This document shows positions 32,091 to 44,439 of a stretch of DNA of 64,000 nucleotides, piece by piece. Source of the stretch: Gonatopus flavifemur (taxonomy: Eukaryota; Arthropoda; Insecta; Hymenoptera; Dryinidae); assembly GCA_018340375.1 (NCBI GenBank), contig JAFFJZ010000009.1, positions 18,306,501 to 18,370,500 of the forward strand, in the 5' to 3' direction. The number at the start of each line of letters is the position of its first letter. The first letter of the stretch is position 1. A model generated the notes under the pieces. It ran no database searches. It was not told the origin of the DNA and saw only the letters and a program-made list of their open reading frames with translations. A program made the translations under genes and the position numbers.

Positions 32091-32930
32091 GCTTCTGCAC
32101 GGAACAATGGGTTTGCAAAGCGATGCTCGCTCTGCCAGGGTGATCATTATATTACTGGCTGTGGTGAATTCAAGGGAGAATCCGCTCCCGAGCGCAAAGG
32201 GGTCGCCTCTCGTTTGGGGCTTTGTTGCTCAAACGGTAGATGTATGATTCGTATGAGGCGCCACAATTCATTACTTCACTCGGCTGATAGTGAGCACGAA
32301 GAGACATCATCGACCCCAATGGATTCGGCTCCGATTAGCTCCACTTCCGGCGCTCTTCCAGCTGGCGCGAATGTTCTGATGGCGAATTCCAGTGCCTCCG
32401 CTCGACCTATACTATTGGCCACGGCTCACGTGGGGATGCGTGGCCCAGGAGGGAATTCGGTTACTGTGAGATGCCTGTTGGATCAGGGATCTGAGATTTC
32501 TTTCATTACGGAAGCAGTTACGCAGACGCTCAGATTGGGCCGGAAGAGAACATGTATACCGTTGTCTGGCGTGAGATTGACCTCATTGGGAAGTGCTCGC
32601 TCTTATACGGAATTTACTTTGGTTTCACGGGTTAATCCTGAATTTTCATTGGACGTGGAGGCATACATTCTCTCGAAACTCACAGGTAGGGTTCCATCCC
32701 GCGAGGTGCTGAGAGTTTGTTTGCAGGGGCTCGAGGGTATTACACTTGCCGATCCACATTTCGATCAACTATCGGAGATTAATATTATTCTGGGGGCGGA
32801 GGCCTATGCGTCGATGTTCAGGGGAGGGGTTGAGAACATTCCGGGTTTGGAAATCATGGCACGAAACACGGCGTTGGGATGGGTTTTGTCGGGGAGAATG
32901 CCATTTGTTCCGTCATGGCGGGCGGAATAA
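32091..32930 (+). pseudogene. pol: BEL/Pao zinc knuckle and aspartic protease
   Basis: Same frame as gag. A CCHC knuckle (CSLCQGDHYITGC, 32124-32162) is followed by a DUF1758-type protease: CLLDQGSEISFITEAV holds the catalytic Asp, and GLEIMARNTALGWVLSG is the usual end. The protease would process the polyprotein. The frame ends at 32930 and a frameshift before 33007 moves coding to the next frame. Confidence 0.85.
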
Positions 32931-33006
32931 TCTTCATCACGCAGCGCTTCCTCATTGCATTGCTGTCTGGATCAGGATTTATTGAGCGCAGTGCGGCGTT
33001 TTCGGG

Positions 33007-33840
33007 GAATTAGAGGACGCTACTGGCACCAAATTCTCCATCAAACCAGAGGATGAAGAGCGCGGACAGCATTTCAGGGGAAATTTATGCCGGGATTCTG
33101 CGGGCCGTTATATCGTACGACTAACTTGGGAGGAGGGTCGTCGGCCTGGCACCAATTTTATGCATGAGACGGCTCTAAGAACTCTTCCGTCCGTCCGCAG
33201 ACGACGGGATCCCTCCTCATCGGTGCAATATTCCGATTTTTCAGATGAATATCATCGCTTGGGTCGCATGGAAAGGGTGGCCCCCGGGAGAGCGAACTTC
33301 AACACCTGGTATCTCCCTCATCATGGCATAGTGCAGTCCAATGGGATTGTCACTAAGTTGGGGGTGGTTTTTGACGCGTCAAGACGTAATGGGGATGGCA
33401 AATTCCTAAATGAATTTCTGTTCTCAGGTCCAGCCTTGCAGAATGATTTGACGCTGGTTTTGTTGAATTGGAGTAGGGAAAGGTTCGCTTTTACAGCCGA
33501 CATAGTCAAGATGTTTCGGCAGATTCTGGTGCAACCCGAAGATCAGGTGATGCAGCGGATAGTTTGGCAGCCACCGGGAGAGGATGTAGTTGTTGACTAC
33601 CAATTGACAACGGTGACCTATGGGACCTCTTGCGCGCCATTCTTGGCAATCCGGGTGCTCCGCCAGTTGGTAGAGGACGAGGGTTCCGAATTTCCGTTGG
33701 GTTCCAGGTGTATCCTCCACGAATCCCACGTGGACGACATTCTGTCTGGGGCGGATGATCTGTTCGGGGCGCTTAAATTTAAGGCTCAGCTCATGAGCCA
33801 TAAAATGGGCTACAAACCATCCTGCTATCCTGAGGGATAA
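33007..33840 (+). pseudogene. pol: BEL/Pao reverse transcriptase
   Basis: The frame is open from about 33007. It includes VVFDASRRNGDGKFLNEFL, FTADIVKMFRQI (catalytic Asp), VTYGTSCAPFLAIRVL and then HVDDILSG where YVDD is expected, so the active-site Tyr is His. It ends at a stop at 33838-33840; a frameshift carries coding into the next segment. Confidence 0.88.
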
Positions 33841-33847
33841 CTCTCAA

Positions 33848-34698
33848 GTGCATTCTCCGGGAAACGGAGTCAACTCAGTGGATTTGGGGAACCCGGGGGC
33901 AGCACTGGGCATAATTTGGCTACCGTCGACAGACTCCCTTAGCTTCCGCTTCGACATGACTCTCAAGTCGACAGTTACACTCACGAAGCGAACCATCCTT
34001 CCTGATATTTCTTGCGTTTCCGATCCCATGGGTTGGATTGCGCCTATCACGGTTGTCGTGAAGATCCTGATGCAGGATCTCTGGATTTCAGGGGTCGGTT
34101 GGGATAGTCCGGTTCCGGATGAAATTGCTAGACGTTGTGAGAATTATGTTCGGGAACTCCCCTACATCTACGAGATCAAGATGGACAGGTGGGTAGGTTG
34201 CTTTTCGACAGTCGCTTAATACGAAATCCACGGACTCGCTGATGCCTCATCACGAGTATACGCTGCAGCGGTATACTTTAGGGTGGTGAATTCCGAATCA
34301 AATATAAGGGCCTCACTTCTCATTCCAAAGACCAAGGTTGCGCCGGTCAAGACGGTCTGCATTCTCCGACTGGAGTTGTGTGCTGCAGAGTTGATGACCC
34401 GTCTCGTGAGCAGATTATGTCCTTTCGAGGCATTCGCCTCTATGCCTGTGTTCTACTGGTCGGGCAGCCAAGTCATCTTGGCTTGGCTTCGTCGTCATCC
34501 GAGTTCATGGGAGACCTTCGTGGCCAATTGTACCTCTTTCATTCAGTCTTCGCTTCCATCTGCGGTTTGGCGCCACGTCAATACTCGTGAGAATCTGGCA
34601 GATTTGGCTACACGTGGCCTCTTACCTAAAAACGTGTCTCAATCCTTGTTGTGGTGGCATGGACCACCCTGGCTTCGACTTCCTTCGAATGCCTAGCC
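33848..34698 (+). pseudogene. pol: BEL/Pao connection and RNase H-like region
   Basis: DPMGWIAPITVVVKILMQDLW is the typical pao-peptidase/connection block. After an in-frame TAA (34217-34219) the same frame continues with HGLADASSRVYAAAVYFR (RNase H Asp) and VWRHVNTRENLADLATRGLL. It would degrade the RNA template. Confidence 0.8.
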
Positions 34699-34795
34699 TT
34701 CTGTAGAAGTTTCCGAAAATTCGGATATTACCAGTGAGGAGATTACGCCGGTTCTCACCACGGTAGTTTCGCCTGATCCCGAACCTCGAGAGAAC

Positions 34796-35881
34796 TTGTT
34801 GCTCCGGTTTTCTTCTTGGACTCGACTGCATCGAGTCGTAGCGTATTGTATGCAATTCAACAGATTATGTGAGAGGGAGTTAATTTCAGCATCGGACCAC
34901 CTAACAACCGAGGAGCTGGACGATGCCAGGAGGAGGTTGATCGGCCGCGTCCAGCAGATCCATTCTCAAGACGAACTGAAATCTTTTCCCCCTACAGCTA
35001 CGGTATCTTCTCGAAGTTTGCTTCGTCGATTGGATCCCTACTTCAATGATCATGGAATGATCCGCGTGGGTGGCAGGCTTTCCTCTTCTCGATTGGCCTT
35101 CGATGGCAAACATCCTCCGATATTACCTAAGGAGTCCCACCGCAGTTCGTTATATGTGGCCAAGGCTTATTCCGATGCATTGCATGGCGGGTAAACATTG
35201 ACGCGGAGCATATTGCAGGGCAGGGTTTGGATATTGGGCCAAGGGCAATTAGTGAAATCTCACATCCATCGTTGTGTGCAGTGCGCTCGGGTTCGTCGAC
35301 GATTCGGGTTCCAAAACATGGGTGATCTTCCCGAGAATCGAGTTTGCCCAAGTAGACCTTTTTCCACTACCGGGATTTATCACGCAGGTCCCTTCCAGAT
35401 ACGATTTCCTCCGGGCCGCGGGTCCAAATCACACAAGGGCTATCTATCCAGATTCGTCTGCTTCGTGACCAAGGCTCTGCATTTGGAGGTAGTGAGTGAT
35501 TGCACCACTCAAGCTTTTCTGGCTGCTTTCCGCCGCTTCACGGGCCGACGCGGCCTCTGCAGGGAGCTTTGGAGCGACAACAGTACGACCATCAGGGGTG
35601 TCGACGCAGAATTGAGGGCTCTTTTCATGGCATCATCCGCATTCTATGAGGATTTGGCTTCAACGCTGGCCAACGACGGGGTCGATTGGCGATTAATTTC
35701 CCCCGGATCACCGCATTCCGGTGGTCTCTGGGAGGCTGGAGTTAAGGCCGTGAAGTTCCATCTACCACGGGTAGTCGGTGACTCAGAACTGACCTTTGAG
35801 GAGTTTTCGACCGTGGCAATACAAGCCGAGGCTTGCCTCAATTCGCGGCCCCTTGTGCCCTCTATCTTCGGACTCGGATGA
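34796..35881 (+). pseudogene. pol: BEL/Pao integrase
   Basis: Open except for a stop at 35192-35194. The zinc-binding half has H, H and C-x2-C (HRCVQCARVR). The catalytic half has LHLEVVSD (Asp), LWSDNSTT (Asp) and PHSGGLWEAGVKAVK (Glu). It would insert the cDNA. A frameshift near 35870 leads into the C-terminal domain. Confidence 0.88.
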
Positions 35882-36290
35882 TCTCTCCGCACTCACACCC
35901 GCAACATTTCTGATTGGCTCTCCACTTTTTGTGGCACCGGAACCGCCACAGGACGATGCAGCTCCCCTAGCCCGATGGAAGCTGGTCCAGAACATGGTTC
36001 AACACTTCTGGACGCGTTGGAGTCGAAAGTATCTCCATTATCTCCAGCAGCGGTTGAAATGGAGATCTCCGGTTGGGAATTCCTCGGTGGGACAGCTTGT
36101 ATTGGTGCAAGATGAGCGTTACCCTCCTTCAAAGTGGCCACTTGGCCGTATCATCCAGGTTCCTCCAGGAAAGGATGGGCTTATTCGAGGGGCAGATGTA
36201 CGCACTGCAACCACCACTTTACGTCGATCGATAACACGTCTCAGCCCACTGCCAGTTCCAGTTGAACCCATCGATGGAGGCTCGACCTAG
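35862..36290 (+). pseudogene. pol: BEL/Pao pol C-terminus (DUF5641-type)
   Basis: LTPATFLIGSPL, FWTRWSRKYLHYLQQRLKW, GQLVLVQDERYPPSKWPLGRI and a final DVRTATTTLRRSITRLSPL segment. Same domain as the remnant at 28921-29184, but a different family member. Stops at 36290, 88 bp before the 3' LTR. Confidence 0.85.
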
Positions 36291-36378
36291 TCCATCGTTC
36301 TCTCTCTTCTGCATTGTTCTGTGTTCTGCTTGCATGTTTTAGGAGGCTTCTTTTTCGTCAACGACGAGGCGAGCGACA

Positions 36379-36832
36379 TGTTCGGGTTTGAGTGGATTTG
36401 CGTTCCATCACCGGGAAAGCCAGATGGACCGAGTAGCTTGGTGGACTCGTTGATGGCTCGTACCCCTTCCATCATCTACCTGTTCGATGGAAATTTTACC
36501 GCCTCATCGTGATAGAGAGTCGCGTGCGAAATCTTGGAGAGAGCGAACGGGCAATTCTTCTTTGTATTCCGCGTCTCCAGCCTTTTCTACTTCGATCAAT
36601 CCATTTTCCTAACTCGAATCTATCGATCTGACATATGTAACGTTGATGAATAAATCAATTGTGTAATCGTGACAATAAATGCCGTGTGCTAGATTTATTT
36701 CAGTAGCGAGCAGAGAAGCATTCCGGTACTCCTTTGTTCCTTGGCACACAACCGACACATTGGATTTTTGAACGAATTAAATCGACTATTCCTTTTCTTC
36801 CTATTCTGTAGAATTTCCGATTTTTTCTAACA
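36379..36832 (+). repeat. 3' LTR of BEL/Pao
   Basis: 454 bp, matching the 5' LTR apart from substitutions and an insertion of about 35 bp around 36620-36660. Followed by the ACATT duplication. Confidence 0.88.
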
Positions 36833-36837
36833 ACATT

Positions 36838-37620
36838 GTTGACGAGCCGAAGGAGACGAGACGGTACAGTGGTCGGATCAGGATGAGTTACCGTGGTGAG
36901 CCCGATCCGTCATAGCGCATAACAATACCGCAGTCTCGGAAAATCCCGTGCCGTCGACTGAGAGTAGCCGCATTGATTACACCCCTGCCGATCTGGATCC
37001 ACCCAATGTGACCACCGTCGCTATTTCTACCGCTACCGTGACCACCGTCACCTTGACGCAGTCGGTTATGTCGACGGGACTTCCCTCAGTTCGGAGTATC
37101 GTGGGCCAAACAACCCCTTGTTTTTCGGTGCTCCGGTCCCAAACATGACTTCAATGCCGATCTTGAATCCGTGTCCATACTGACGTGAGAATTTGTACCC
37201 CACGGTTCCTTTAGAACAAGGAAATTTCCAAGAATTGGGCCAAACAATGGGTTATCCCATAAACCCATATTGGCACCGCTACTCGTACCCTCCGAATGCA
37301 CCAACGACTATTTCGGTGCATCCGGTGAATTTGGGCCCTCCAAGTTGGTCTTCGGCCAATTATCGGATCCCGACTCCCGTATCGCAAGCGATACCGTCAA
37401 GTCTCCTAGGCCACACCATGCCGTCATCTCAATCCTATATGCGATCGCACAATACATCGCCACATATACGTGCCGCGATCGCGATTGCTCGCGATTGGGA
37501 ACTTTCGTTTGCTGGTTCGCCTAACGAGTCAGCATAGAGTTTTCTCCTTATATCAGATGGATATCGAAACGTTCCGGGCTTTACCGAAAATGAGCTTCTG
37601 GCGGTTGTTTGGAATATTAC
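36838..37620 (+). pseudogene. gag: Gypsy-type gag, N-terminal part
   Basis: Broken frames (36948-37148, then 37193-37537) encode a Thr/Pro-rich N-terminus followed by ARDWELSFAGSPNESA, the usual start of the insect Gypsy gag capsid region. An in-frame TAG follows, then conserved sequence in the same frame to about 37620. A non-homologous stretch (37621-38240) then separates it from the rest. Confidence 0.65.
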
Positions 37621-38240
37621 AACCTAATATTCGAATCCCCTACTTTCTTCATACATATAAATTTTCTTCTAATATACCTTTGATCTTATTTTAATTTATG
37701 CAAGGAATGCGAGATTTACTTACAACCTTGAAATGGTATACAATGGGTATCGCTCATGCTTTTCTTCCCATTCCATTCATTAAATTACTCGTCTACAAGA
37801 ATCATCATTGCGGGGAAGAGGAAGGCATGAGTCGATACCTTGTCACACGTATTATTATTAACCGCTCTGTTCGCCTTTGACTTTCTTCACGTGAAGTACA
37901 CTTGCTTTATTCGTGTACCGCGCAAACTGAAATCTTGCTTTCCTAAAATACCTTACAGTAATTAATGTTTCCTGGTATTAGTTGTATTTTCAACAGTGTA
38001 AGTGGATATTTCGAAGAGAACAATATATGTGTTCAATTTGAACTTCGTTCTAAATCATTACATGTGCCTTATCTTCTTATTCCAACGCGAATCCGAGCTT
38101 ATTATCCAGAACCTTTGCCGTTCAGTGCATTTGAACATTCGAATTTTCAGCGATAGAGAAAAAGGATTAAACAGCGGTCTCACCTTCAATGTTCCAAGAC
38201 AAACCCTTGAACTGATAGCGCGTTTCCACCAAGTATTCCC
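37621..38240. other. Stretch interrupting the Gypsy gag
   Basis: AT-rich, no motif recognised. It lies between two parts of the same gag and is likely an insertion or rearrangement. Confidence 0.4.
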
Positions 38241-38245
38241 GCAGT

Positions 38246-39333
38246 TTCGATGAGTCTCGCCAGAGCTTCCGACAGAGATACGAGGACCCTTCGTTCCACC
38301 AAAAGGTAGCACTGCAAGCTTCGAGTAGAACCCAAGGTCCCGATGAGGACGTCGACGATTACATTATCGCCGTCGAAGGACTTTGGCGGTATGTACAGCC
38401 ACCCTACGACGTGCAGCGTCAATTGGATGCAGCTTATAACAACCTGCAACCAGCCTATCGCAGCAAAATTGAACGAAACCAGTTCTCGACGTACCGAGAA
38501 TTAATGAGTATCGCCTTGCGGGTTGCGAAGCAGCTCCGACCAATTGATTATCGCTCGTTCCCGCCGCCGAAATCCCTTGCCGTTTCGAAATTCGCGTACA
38601 AACCGACGGAACGTCGGACCCAGCGTGAAGAAATTCACAGCGTCGAAGATTTGCGAATCTCAAGTCTCGTACGAAAACCACCCGTGAACTCGAAATAGAC
38701 CAACCAAACATACGGAAGTAACCCCTCCGAACAATGTAGATACCGTCAAAGCCGCAGTTAAGAATTTTGAGACATCTCGGGAGAATACCTCCCGCACGCG
38801 TACCGTATCGTCCTCGTCTACCGCAAGTTCGCAACAATCCACTGATTCTAGGACATCCCGTGAGGACCGTTTCCAGGAAACCTGCTGGAGATGTGGAAAA
38901 TCAGGCCACCGATTCTTGCAGTGTAAGGAAAAGCGAAAAATATTTTGTTATCGCTGTGTGAAAAAGGGAGAATATGTTAAGTTTTGCCCAAAATGTAATC
39001 CGGGAAACATGAAAGGGGGCCCAGACTGGTCCTAAGGGCCATCCCTACTCAATACCGGACCACGATACCGCCGAATAGGGTAGTGGGGTCGACTTCCGGA
39101 AAAACTTCGCAGAATAGTCTAACCAATCCTTCAGTATTACCGAGTTCAGATCCCGACTTCAACCAAATCGAGTCGATTGACGAGAATTATACCGTGAATG
39201 ATCTTCGTAGAGGAAATTTGAAGGGTTGCATTGAAGATGATACCGGAACTTCGAACAGCACTTCCGGAAAATTTATCGTTGAGGCGTTAGTCCATGTGAC
39301 TGACAATATTTCCCGTCTCGAAAGCAGTGTGAG
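38246..39333 (+). pseudogene. gag: Gypsy-type gag, C-terminal part with two zinc knuckles
   Basis: Open from about 38246 to a TAG at 38696. Blocks DDYIIAVEGLWRYVQPP and YRSKIERNQFSTYRELMSI are typical of insect Gypsy gag. In a shifted frame two CCHC-type knuckles follow at 38880-38990 (CWRCGKSGHRFLQC; CYRCVKKGEYVKFC, where the His is replaced by Glu). Coding then runs in frame up to 39333, where the 10.8-kb hAT-like element interrupts it; it resumes at 50120. Confidence 0.8.
39326..39333. repeat. Target-site duplication of the 10.8-kb element, left
   Basis: AGTGTGAG, repeated exactly at 50120-50127. Eight base pairs is the hAT-type length. Confidence 0.9.
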
Positions 39334-40331
39334 CAGTGATGCCAGCATTTGGTCGACCGAGTCGATTTACCCTCTCCATCTGACCATTTCTCGTCCCCAC
39401 CATTCCAGCCGAGAGTACGCACACATTGAAACCCGTATTCATGTGATTCGGAACCGGTCGGTTCACTTCGAGTCAGCTCGGACAATCGAGAGAGAACCAA
39501 CTATCCGTCGGTCTTTGTCTTCTCAATATGTTTTACGATCGGCTAACTCCGTGCAAGATCGGAAAAAATTTAAAGCCCACGCGGTCGACTTACCGAAAAG
39601 TTTCACCGCTTTTTCTCTTCCAAGCGACAATTTTATTGTAATCAGTATCGAACTGACTTACCCGGCACCCCGGGCAATTCTCGGCCGGGGCCCTTCGATA
39701 TTTTTTTCGTTTTTTTTTTCAAATCAAGAGCCAGTTCAATACTGATTATTGAATTATCACGATGAAATATAGATTTGATGCATAGCATCATTTAATTGAA
39801 TTAAAATCGAATATGAGTAAATAATTTTTGAATTATTATTTATTTTTCATAAATTTTATAAGATTATTGGTTATTCTTATGACTGATTATGAAGCTTTCA
39901 AGAACTCCTATATGTATTGTATAAAAATTTTCTAATAGTTGCGTATTTCTAATCATTATTTTAAATCTTGATGATTTTTCAATGAATTTCATTAGAATTG
40001 TCAATCAATCGATGGTTGAAAAATTCTAAGATAGTTTGGGGATCTATGATAAATGTCCTGCAGTGAATTCCATAATTTTCCCTGATGAATTAATTTTCAG
40101 AGATCACTATGATATTCCAATAATGAGGATAATCAAATCAACATCGATTATCAGATGTTGATCAACATCAAAATAATAAGACTGAATATTCAATTGATCG
40201 AGTGCAAATTATTTTCAATGGACTGAATAATTAGATTTGAGCATTCAAATTGATATTTCATCATTTCACGCATTATCAGTCTCTTTCCTTCGCTGCATTA
40301 CTTCATACACGTAATATGTGGATCGAAATAC
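39334..40331 (+). repeat. Left 998-bp inverted arm of the hAT-like element
   Basis: It pairs with 49123-50119. The outer 410 bp are open in one frame fused to the interrupted gag; this is a by-product of the insertion. The inner part is AT-rich. Confidence 0.9.
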
Positions 40332-40341
40332 TACAAGACCC

Positions 40342-40408
40342 CATAGCCTAGCGGCAAAAGACATGTTTCTTGCGGAAGAACGGTCGGGTTCGATTCTGTG
40401 TGGAGACA
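40342..40408 (+). repeat. tRNA-like segment inside the hAT-like element
   Basis: The A-box-like TAGCCTAGCGGC at 40344-40355 and B-box GGTTCGATTCT at 40387-40397. It lies 10 bp inside the left arm and is shared with the older copy at 12979-13045. Confidence 0.5.
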
Positions 40409-40593
40409 TTTCATTTTTTTTTGTCATCTCTCTGGTGAATAATTAAATTTCACATCTGATTATTATTTTTTATGTCATTACATCGTCATGTTATCAATAA
40501 TCCTGATCTTTCGGAATGCACTTGCGGATTCGACCAAGTACAGGTCCGAGTCGATTGGAAATTTCCCAAACATTCGTGTCCATGAGATATACA

Positions 40594-40800
40594 CAGTAAA
40601 AGATTTTTCGTCAAATTCAACACACAAGCGAATGTTCACCATTTTTCTTCACACTCAACTTGTGTTGATTCCAGAGTGACACTCACAAAGTGTTGATTTG
40701 AACTCGAATAACATTTTAATGTGTTGAAAATGAATTGATCGAACAGCATTTGATCAGTGTGTTAAATGAACACACAAAAGTGTTGAATATCAGGAATGCT
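40594..40800. repeat. CACAGTAAAAA-family MITE, degenerate
   Basis: It starts CACAGTAAAAGATTTTTCGT and contains inverted GTGTTGA/TCAACAC words. The far end is poorly preserved. Confidence 0.55.
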
Positions 40801-40832
40801 GATAGGGAACGCTACTAGAAGTAATATCCCAG

Positions 40833-41062
40833 AAAAAAGTGTTTCTTCAAATCTTATTGTTATCTGAATCGGTCACAATAAATATTTTTTTTTGACAAAA
40901 ATAAATATTGTGTGATACAAATAAATGAATTCTTTGGAACAAAGAACAAACAATCCATTTTTTTAGATCCCAAAATATTCATTCCTGTCAAAGATGTATT
41001 TATTTTGCTTTATTCAAATAACAATTCCTTAAATGTGAAGGAATACTTTCTTCTGTGTAATT
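40833..41062. repeat. Palindromic MITE
   Basis: The arm beginning CAGAAAAAAGTGTTTCTTC is matched inverted by GAAGGAATACTTTCTTCTG; AATAAATATT-like words fill the stem. Confidence 0.55.
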
Positions 41063-41216
41063 ATAAAATTTTCTAATAAGGCAGATTATTACGCGGATAT
41101 TATTGATATTGGAAATGTCGTGTAGTGGACATTCTTCATTGAATGATATTTGTGGAATTGAAATTATTAAAAACTTTGAAATTTTCAGGGATAAATATTT
41201 GAATCATCTCATGCTG

Positions 41217-41461
41217 CACACCGAGGGAAACAAGTCATTGGGGCGAAAAAATATTCCATCCAATGGTATCTATAAAATATTTCTTTGAGCCAATCAAATA
41301 TTCATCCAATGAATGAAATAGTTTTTGACCACATGAAGTATTTTATCAATTGAAAACCCATTTCACTCATTCAAATAAAATTTAATTGATCCAAAAAAAT
41401 ATTCTATGAATATTATTGGATGGAATATGTTTTTGTCTCAATGACTTTTTCCCCTCAGTGT
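41217..41461. repeat. Palindromic MITE
   Basis: The ends CACCGAGGGAAACAAGTCAT and, inverted, CACTGAGGGGAAAAAGTCAT are followed by ATATTCCATCC in both arms. Confidence 0.7.
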
Positions 41462-42015
41462 ATAGAACCCGAATTCCGAATTGCAAAAAACAGTGAACTT
41501 GAAAAAATTTCTCAAATTCGCTTTTCTTCCAAAATTCAGACTTTGGGATTCTCAAAGCATAAGATATGTTCAGAACTCTTTGAGGTTTACTTTAGACTAT
41601 TCCATGAGAATTATTTTTCAAAACTGTTTCCATTATATCGTTGGTTATTGAAACTTCTGTTTCCAGTGTACTGTATTTTTTGGAAAAAAAATATCAGATT
41701 CATAAGAAGAATTCTTTTGATTTTGGAGAGAGTGGAGTAATGTGTATTTCAGTATTTTTGCATCCGATTCCAACTTTCTCTCAATGATAATAAACGAGAT
41801 TCAAACTTCAAAAATATAATTTTGAGGAGTAATTGAAATTTTTGATATAGAAAATACAACTGTCATCCAGCCTCATTTTTAGAAGATAAAATTGAAAGAT
41901 TTTAGAACATGAAATTGAATTTTATATTTTAATGTTCAATCAATCAATATAAAAGATAATCCATGTGATCCAAAATAAAGTTGAGGTTTAAGTTCCTAAT
42001 GAAAATTTACTCAAG

Positions 42016-42344
42016 TCCCCAGTGGAAAAATTTTGCTGAAGATCACTGAAATTTTCAAAATCTGAGAAACTTTGGAAACTTATGAAAATTTATTCAAACT
42101 CTGAAAGACTCTGAAAAACTTTGAAAATCTCTGAAAAATACTGAAACACTTATTTACCAAGCACGTTTTCCCACTGAAGATGTTTTCGAATATCTCTGGA
42201 AAACTCTAAATCTTTCTGAGAATCATTAAAACGCTCTTAGGAACTATGAACGCCTTTGAAATTCTCTGAAATCCTCTGAAAAACTGTTCACTCAAAATCT
42301 CTGAAAATTTCTGTGATTTTCAGCAAAGTTTTTCCACCAAGGAA
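42016..42344. repeat. MITE with a CTCTGAAA-rich interior
   Basis: An inverted repeat of about 38 bp (GTGGAAAAATTTTGCTGAA and a matching inverse at 42310-42344) around iterated CTCTGAAA words, which recall the 3.7-4.8 kb satellite. Confidence 0.65.
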
Positions 42345-42840
42345 TGCATAGAACCTCCGAATGAGACTGTTCAAAATAATGATGTGCTATGTACCTTTAT
42401 AGAATATCTTAACGAATTTATCCAAAAAAGTCTCAATTGCACATTCCATTCACATTCATAAAATAGCCATAGCATATTTAAGAAGTTCTTGTGCTACTTG
42501 GGTATTAGGGATCTTAGCATGAACCCATGTAATACAATATAAAACTGTTCTATGAATATTCTACAAAACCATAGTCCATACCCACAGAATGTTACAATAA
42601 GACTGCCTCAAAAATTCTCCAAATATTCATAAAATATAATAACGAATATTTCCCCTGTTGAAAATAAAGCGTTGAAGTGCGACAAAAACGCGACCAAAGC
42701 GTAACCTGAAAGTCATCTAAGAGAAAAAAAGAGTAATCTAGGCTCAACTTGTCATTGTTTTGAGAATAAGATGCTTGTTCAAATTGAAGTGAGTACTGCA
42801 ATGTTTATTTATTACAAGAAATTGAGTACAAAATTCATCA

Positions 42841-43307
42841 GTACACTGAGAGAAATTCATCATCAAGAATTACTGGTTTTTGTCAGTAAATGAGGGATAT
42901 ACTTGACATGCGATTAAAAATTGATGGGAAATACCAGTAATTTTTCATAACGTTATTTTGACTGAAAAAAATTGTGTCCTCACCCAGCCTCGAATATGAT
43001 TACTTGTGATCACGAACCTTGCTTCTTTCCCGAAGCCACGCATCACTCTTGAAAATGTTATGATATTCAATTCATATCAACCTCACCAAATGGGAGTCTT
43101 TTGTTTCAAAACTCCGTCATAAGAAATTACTGTTTTTTATCATGAATTCTCACTGGTTTGAGTTTTCAAACTCCTTAGCATGAAAAATTACTGTGTTCCT
43201 AATTAATTCGTGTTCTTATGCCAAGTATATAAAACTGTTATGTCAAGTTTATCCCCCGTGTGATAGGAAAACCAGTAATTTTTAATAATGAATTTCTCTC
43301 AGTGTAC
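42841..43307. mobile_element. 467-bp element with 20-bp perfect inverted ends
   Basis: GTACACTGAGAGAAATTCAT at both ends in inverted orientation, followed by AATTACTGGTTTT in both arms. No coding capacity. Confidence 0.75.
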
Positions 43308-43499
43308 AATAATTGGAGGCAAATTTAGAATTTGCTTTATCAAATACATGGAGAGAAAAATACACTTCAAATTACTGTGGTAGGTCACTGTTCGAGGACC
43401 ACATTTTTCACTATGTGACTTGGAAAATGTATATATACCCAAGCAGAAAAATTCGTATTATGCCAATATTGACAAGAGGCACAAAGTTGGAAATTTTGT

Positions 43500-44335
43500 G
43501 TATACGTGTTAAATAATCCGTGTGTTATGCATTTTCCGTTAAACATTCAACACAAGCGCGTGTAACTTCTGCAGACACACCTTGTGTAATCAGGCCTCAA
43601 CTGATTTATAATGGAAAATGGTTCAAACAAGTGGAGAAATTCAACTCACACGGAGAAAAATCTTGTGGACGATATCGTTGATCAAGTAAATATTAGATTC
43701 AGATTTAGATTCTCGTGCGTTTTACTTCGCCTATGGTAAAGTGTACTTAGATTGGGTTATTCTCGATAAATTTTCTCAAATCGTCCAAATACTTGCTCAA
43801 GTCTAAGTAAAATTTACCAAATTTTTTTCTCAATGCAAGATTCAACATAAAAATTGTGTTATTCTCAACTAACAAGGGGAGGTGGCCAGAGGTGGGAGCA
43901 CGAGTTGATATACGCAAAGGATGTACCCCTATCCAAACGAGCGGCGACGGCTCCAGTGATGGAGCTTCGGCATTCGGTCCTGCCGACCCGCGTTCAATGC
44001 TCATTGAAGTGCTATTTTTTTTAGTTTTAACATGAGAGAAGTATGATTTCTACATTTTTTTTACGTGAAAAAATCCATAATCACACTTGTTGATTGTTAA
44101 TTCAGTACTTTTTCTTAATTTCATTTACAGTACGTATTTGTTGAATTTACACGATCGGGAATTCCAATTGAAACGTAATCAGTATCCTTTTGTGTCATAT
44201 TATTTACATCAAGCTTGAGTTACTAGCTAAAACAAGCACATTATGTTGATTTGACACAAAAATTTGTGTGGACCGTTTGAGGCATGTGAAATGTGTTGAA
44301 TTTAACACAAAATTTCCAACTGTGTAGGAACTAGA
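43500..44335. other. Degenerate GTGTTGA-type MITE remains
   Basis: Scattered TCAACACAAG, GTGTTGAATTTAACACA and a CACAGT-type end near 44325 suggest one or two decayed copies of the CACAGTAAAAA family. No gene. Confidence 0.4.
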
Positions 44336-44439
44336 AACGATAGAGCGAAAATCCGTATCCACTTATTCGTACTCCAAGTAGAAAAATATGTAAAACAGAT
44401 GAGTTGGAAAAAAATCGGGGTTGATAACCCCGGGTTTTT

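Larger units (their letters stand above)
29744..36832 (+). mobile_element. Full-length BEL/Pao LTR retrotransposon (inactivated)
   Basis: LTRs TGTTCGGG...CTAACA at 29744-30164 and 36379-36832, 5-bp duplication ACATT, and between them gag, zinc knuckle, protease, RT, RNase H, integrase and the DUF5641 end in the canonical BEL/Pao order. Several stops and frameshifts inactivate it. It inserted into sequence that continues at 36838 toward the Gypsy gag. Confidence 0.93.

Noticed and set aside
39083..39745. 220-codon frame that looks like one protein
   Set aside because: Its first part is Gypsy gag and its second part is the inverted arm of the hAT-like element; it is a chance fusion created by the insertion.
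40342..40408. Functional tRNA gene
   Set aside because: A and B boxes are present but no acceptor stem pairs and the segment is repeated inside a transposon family.
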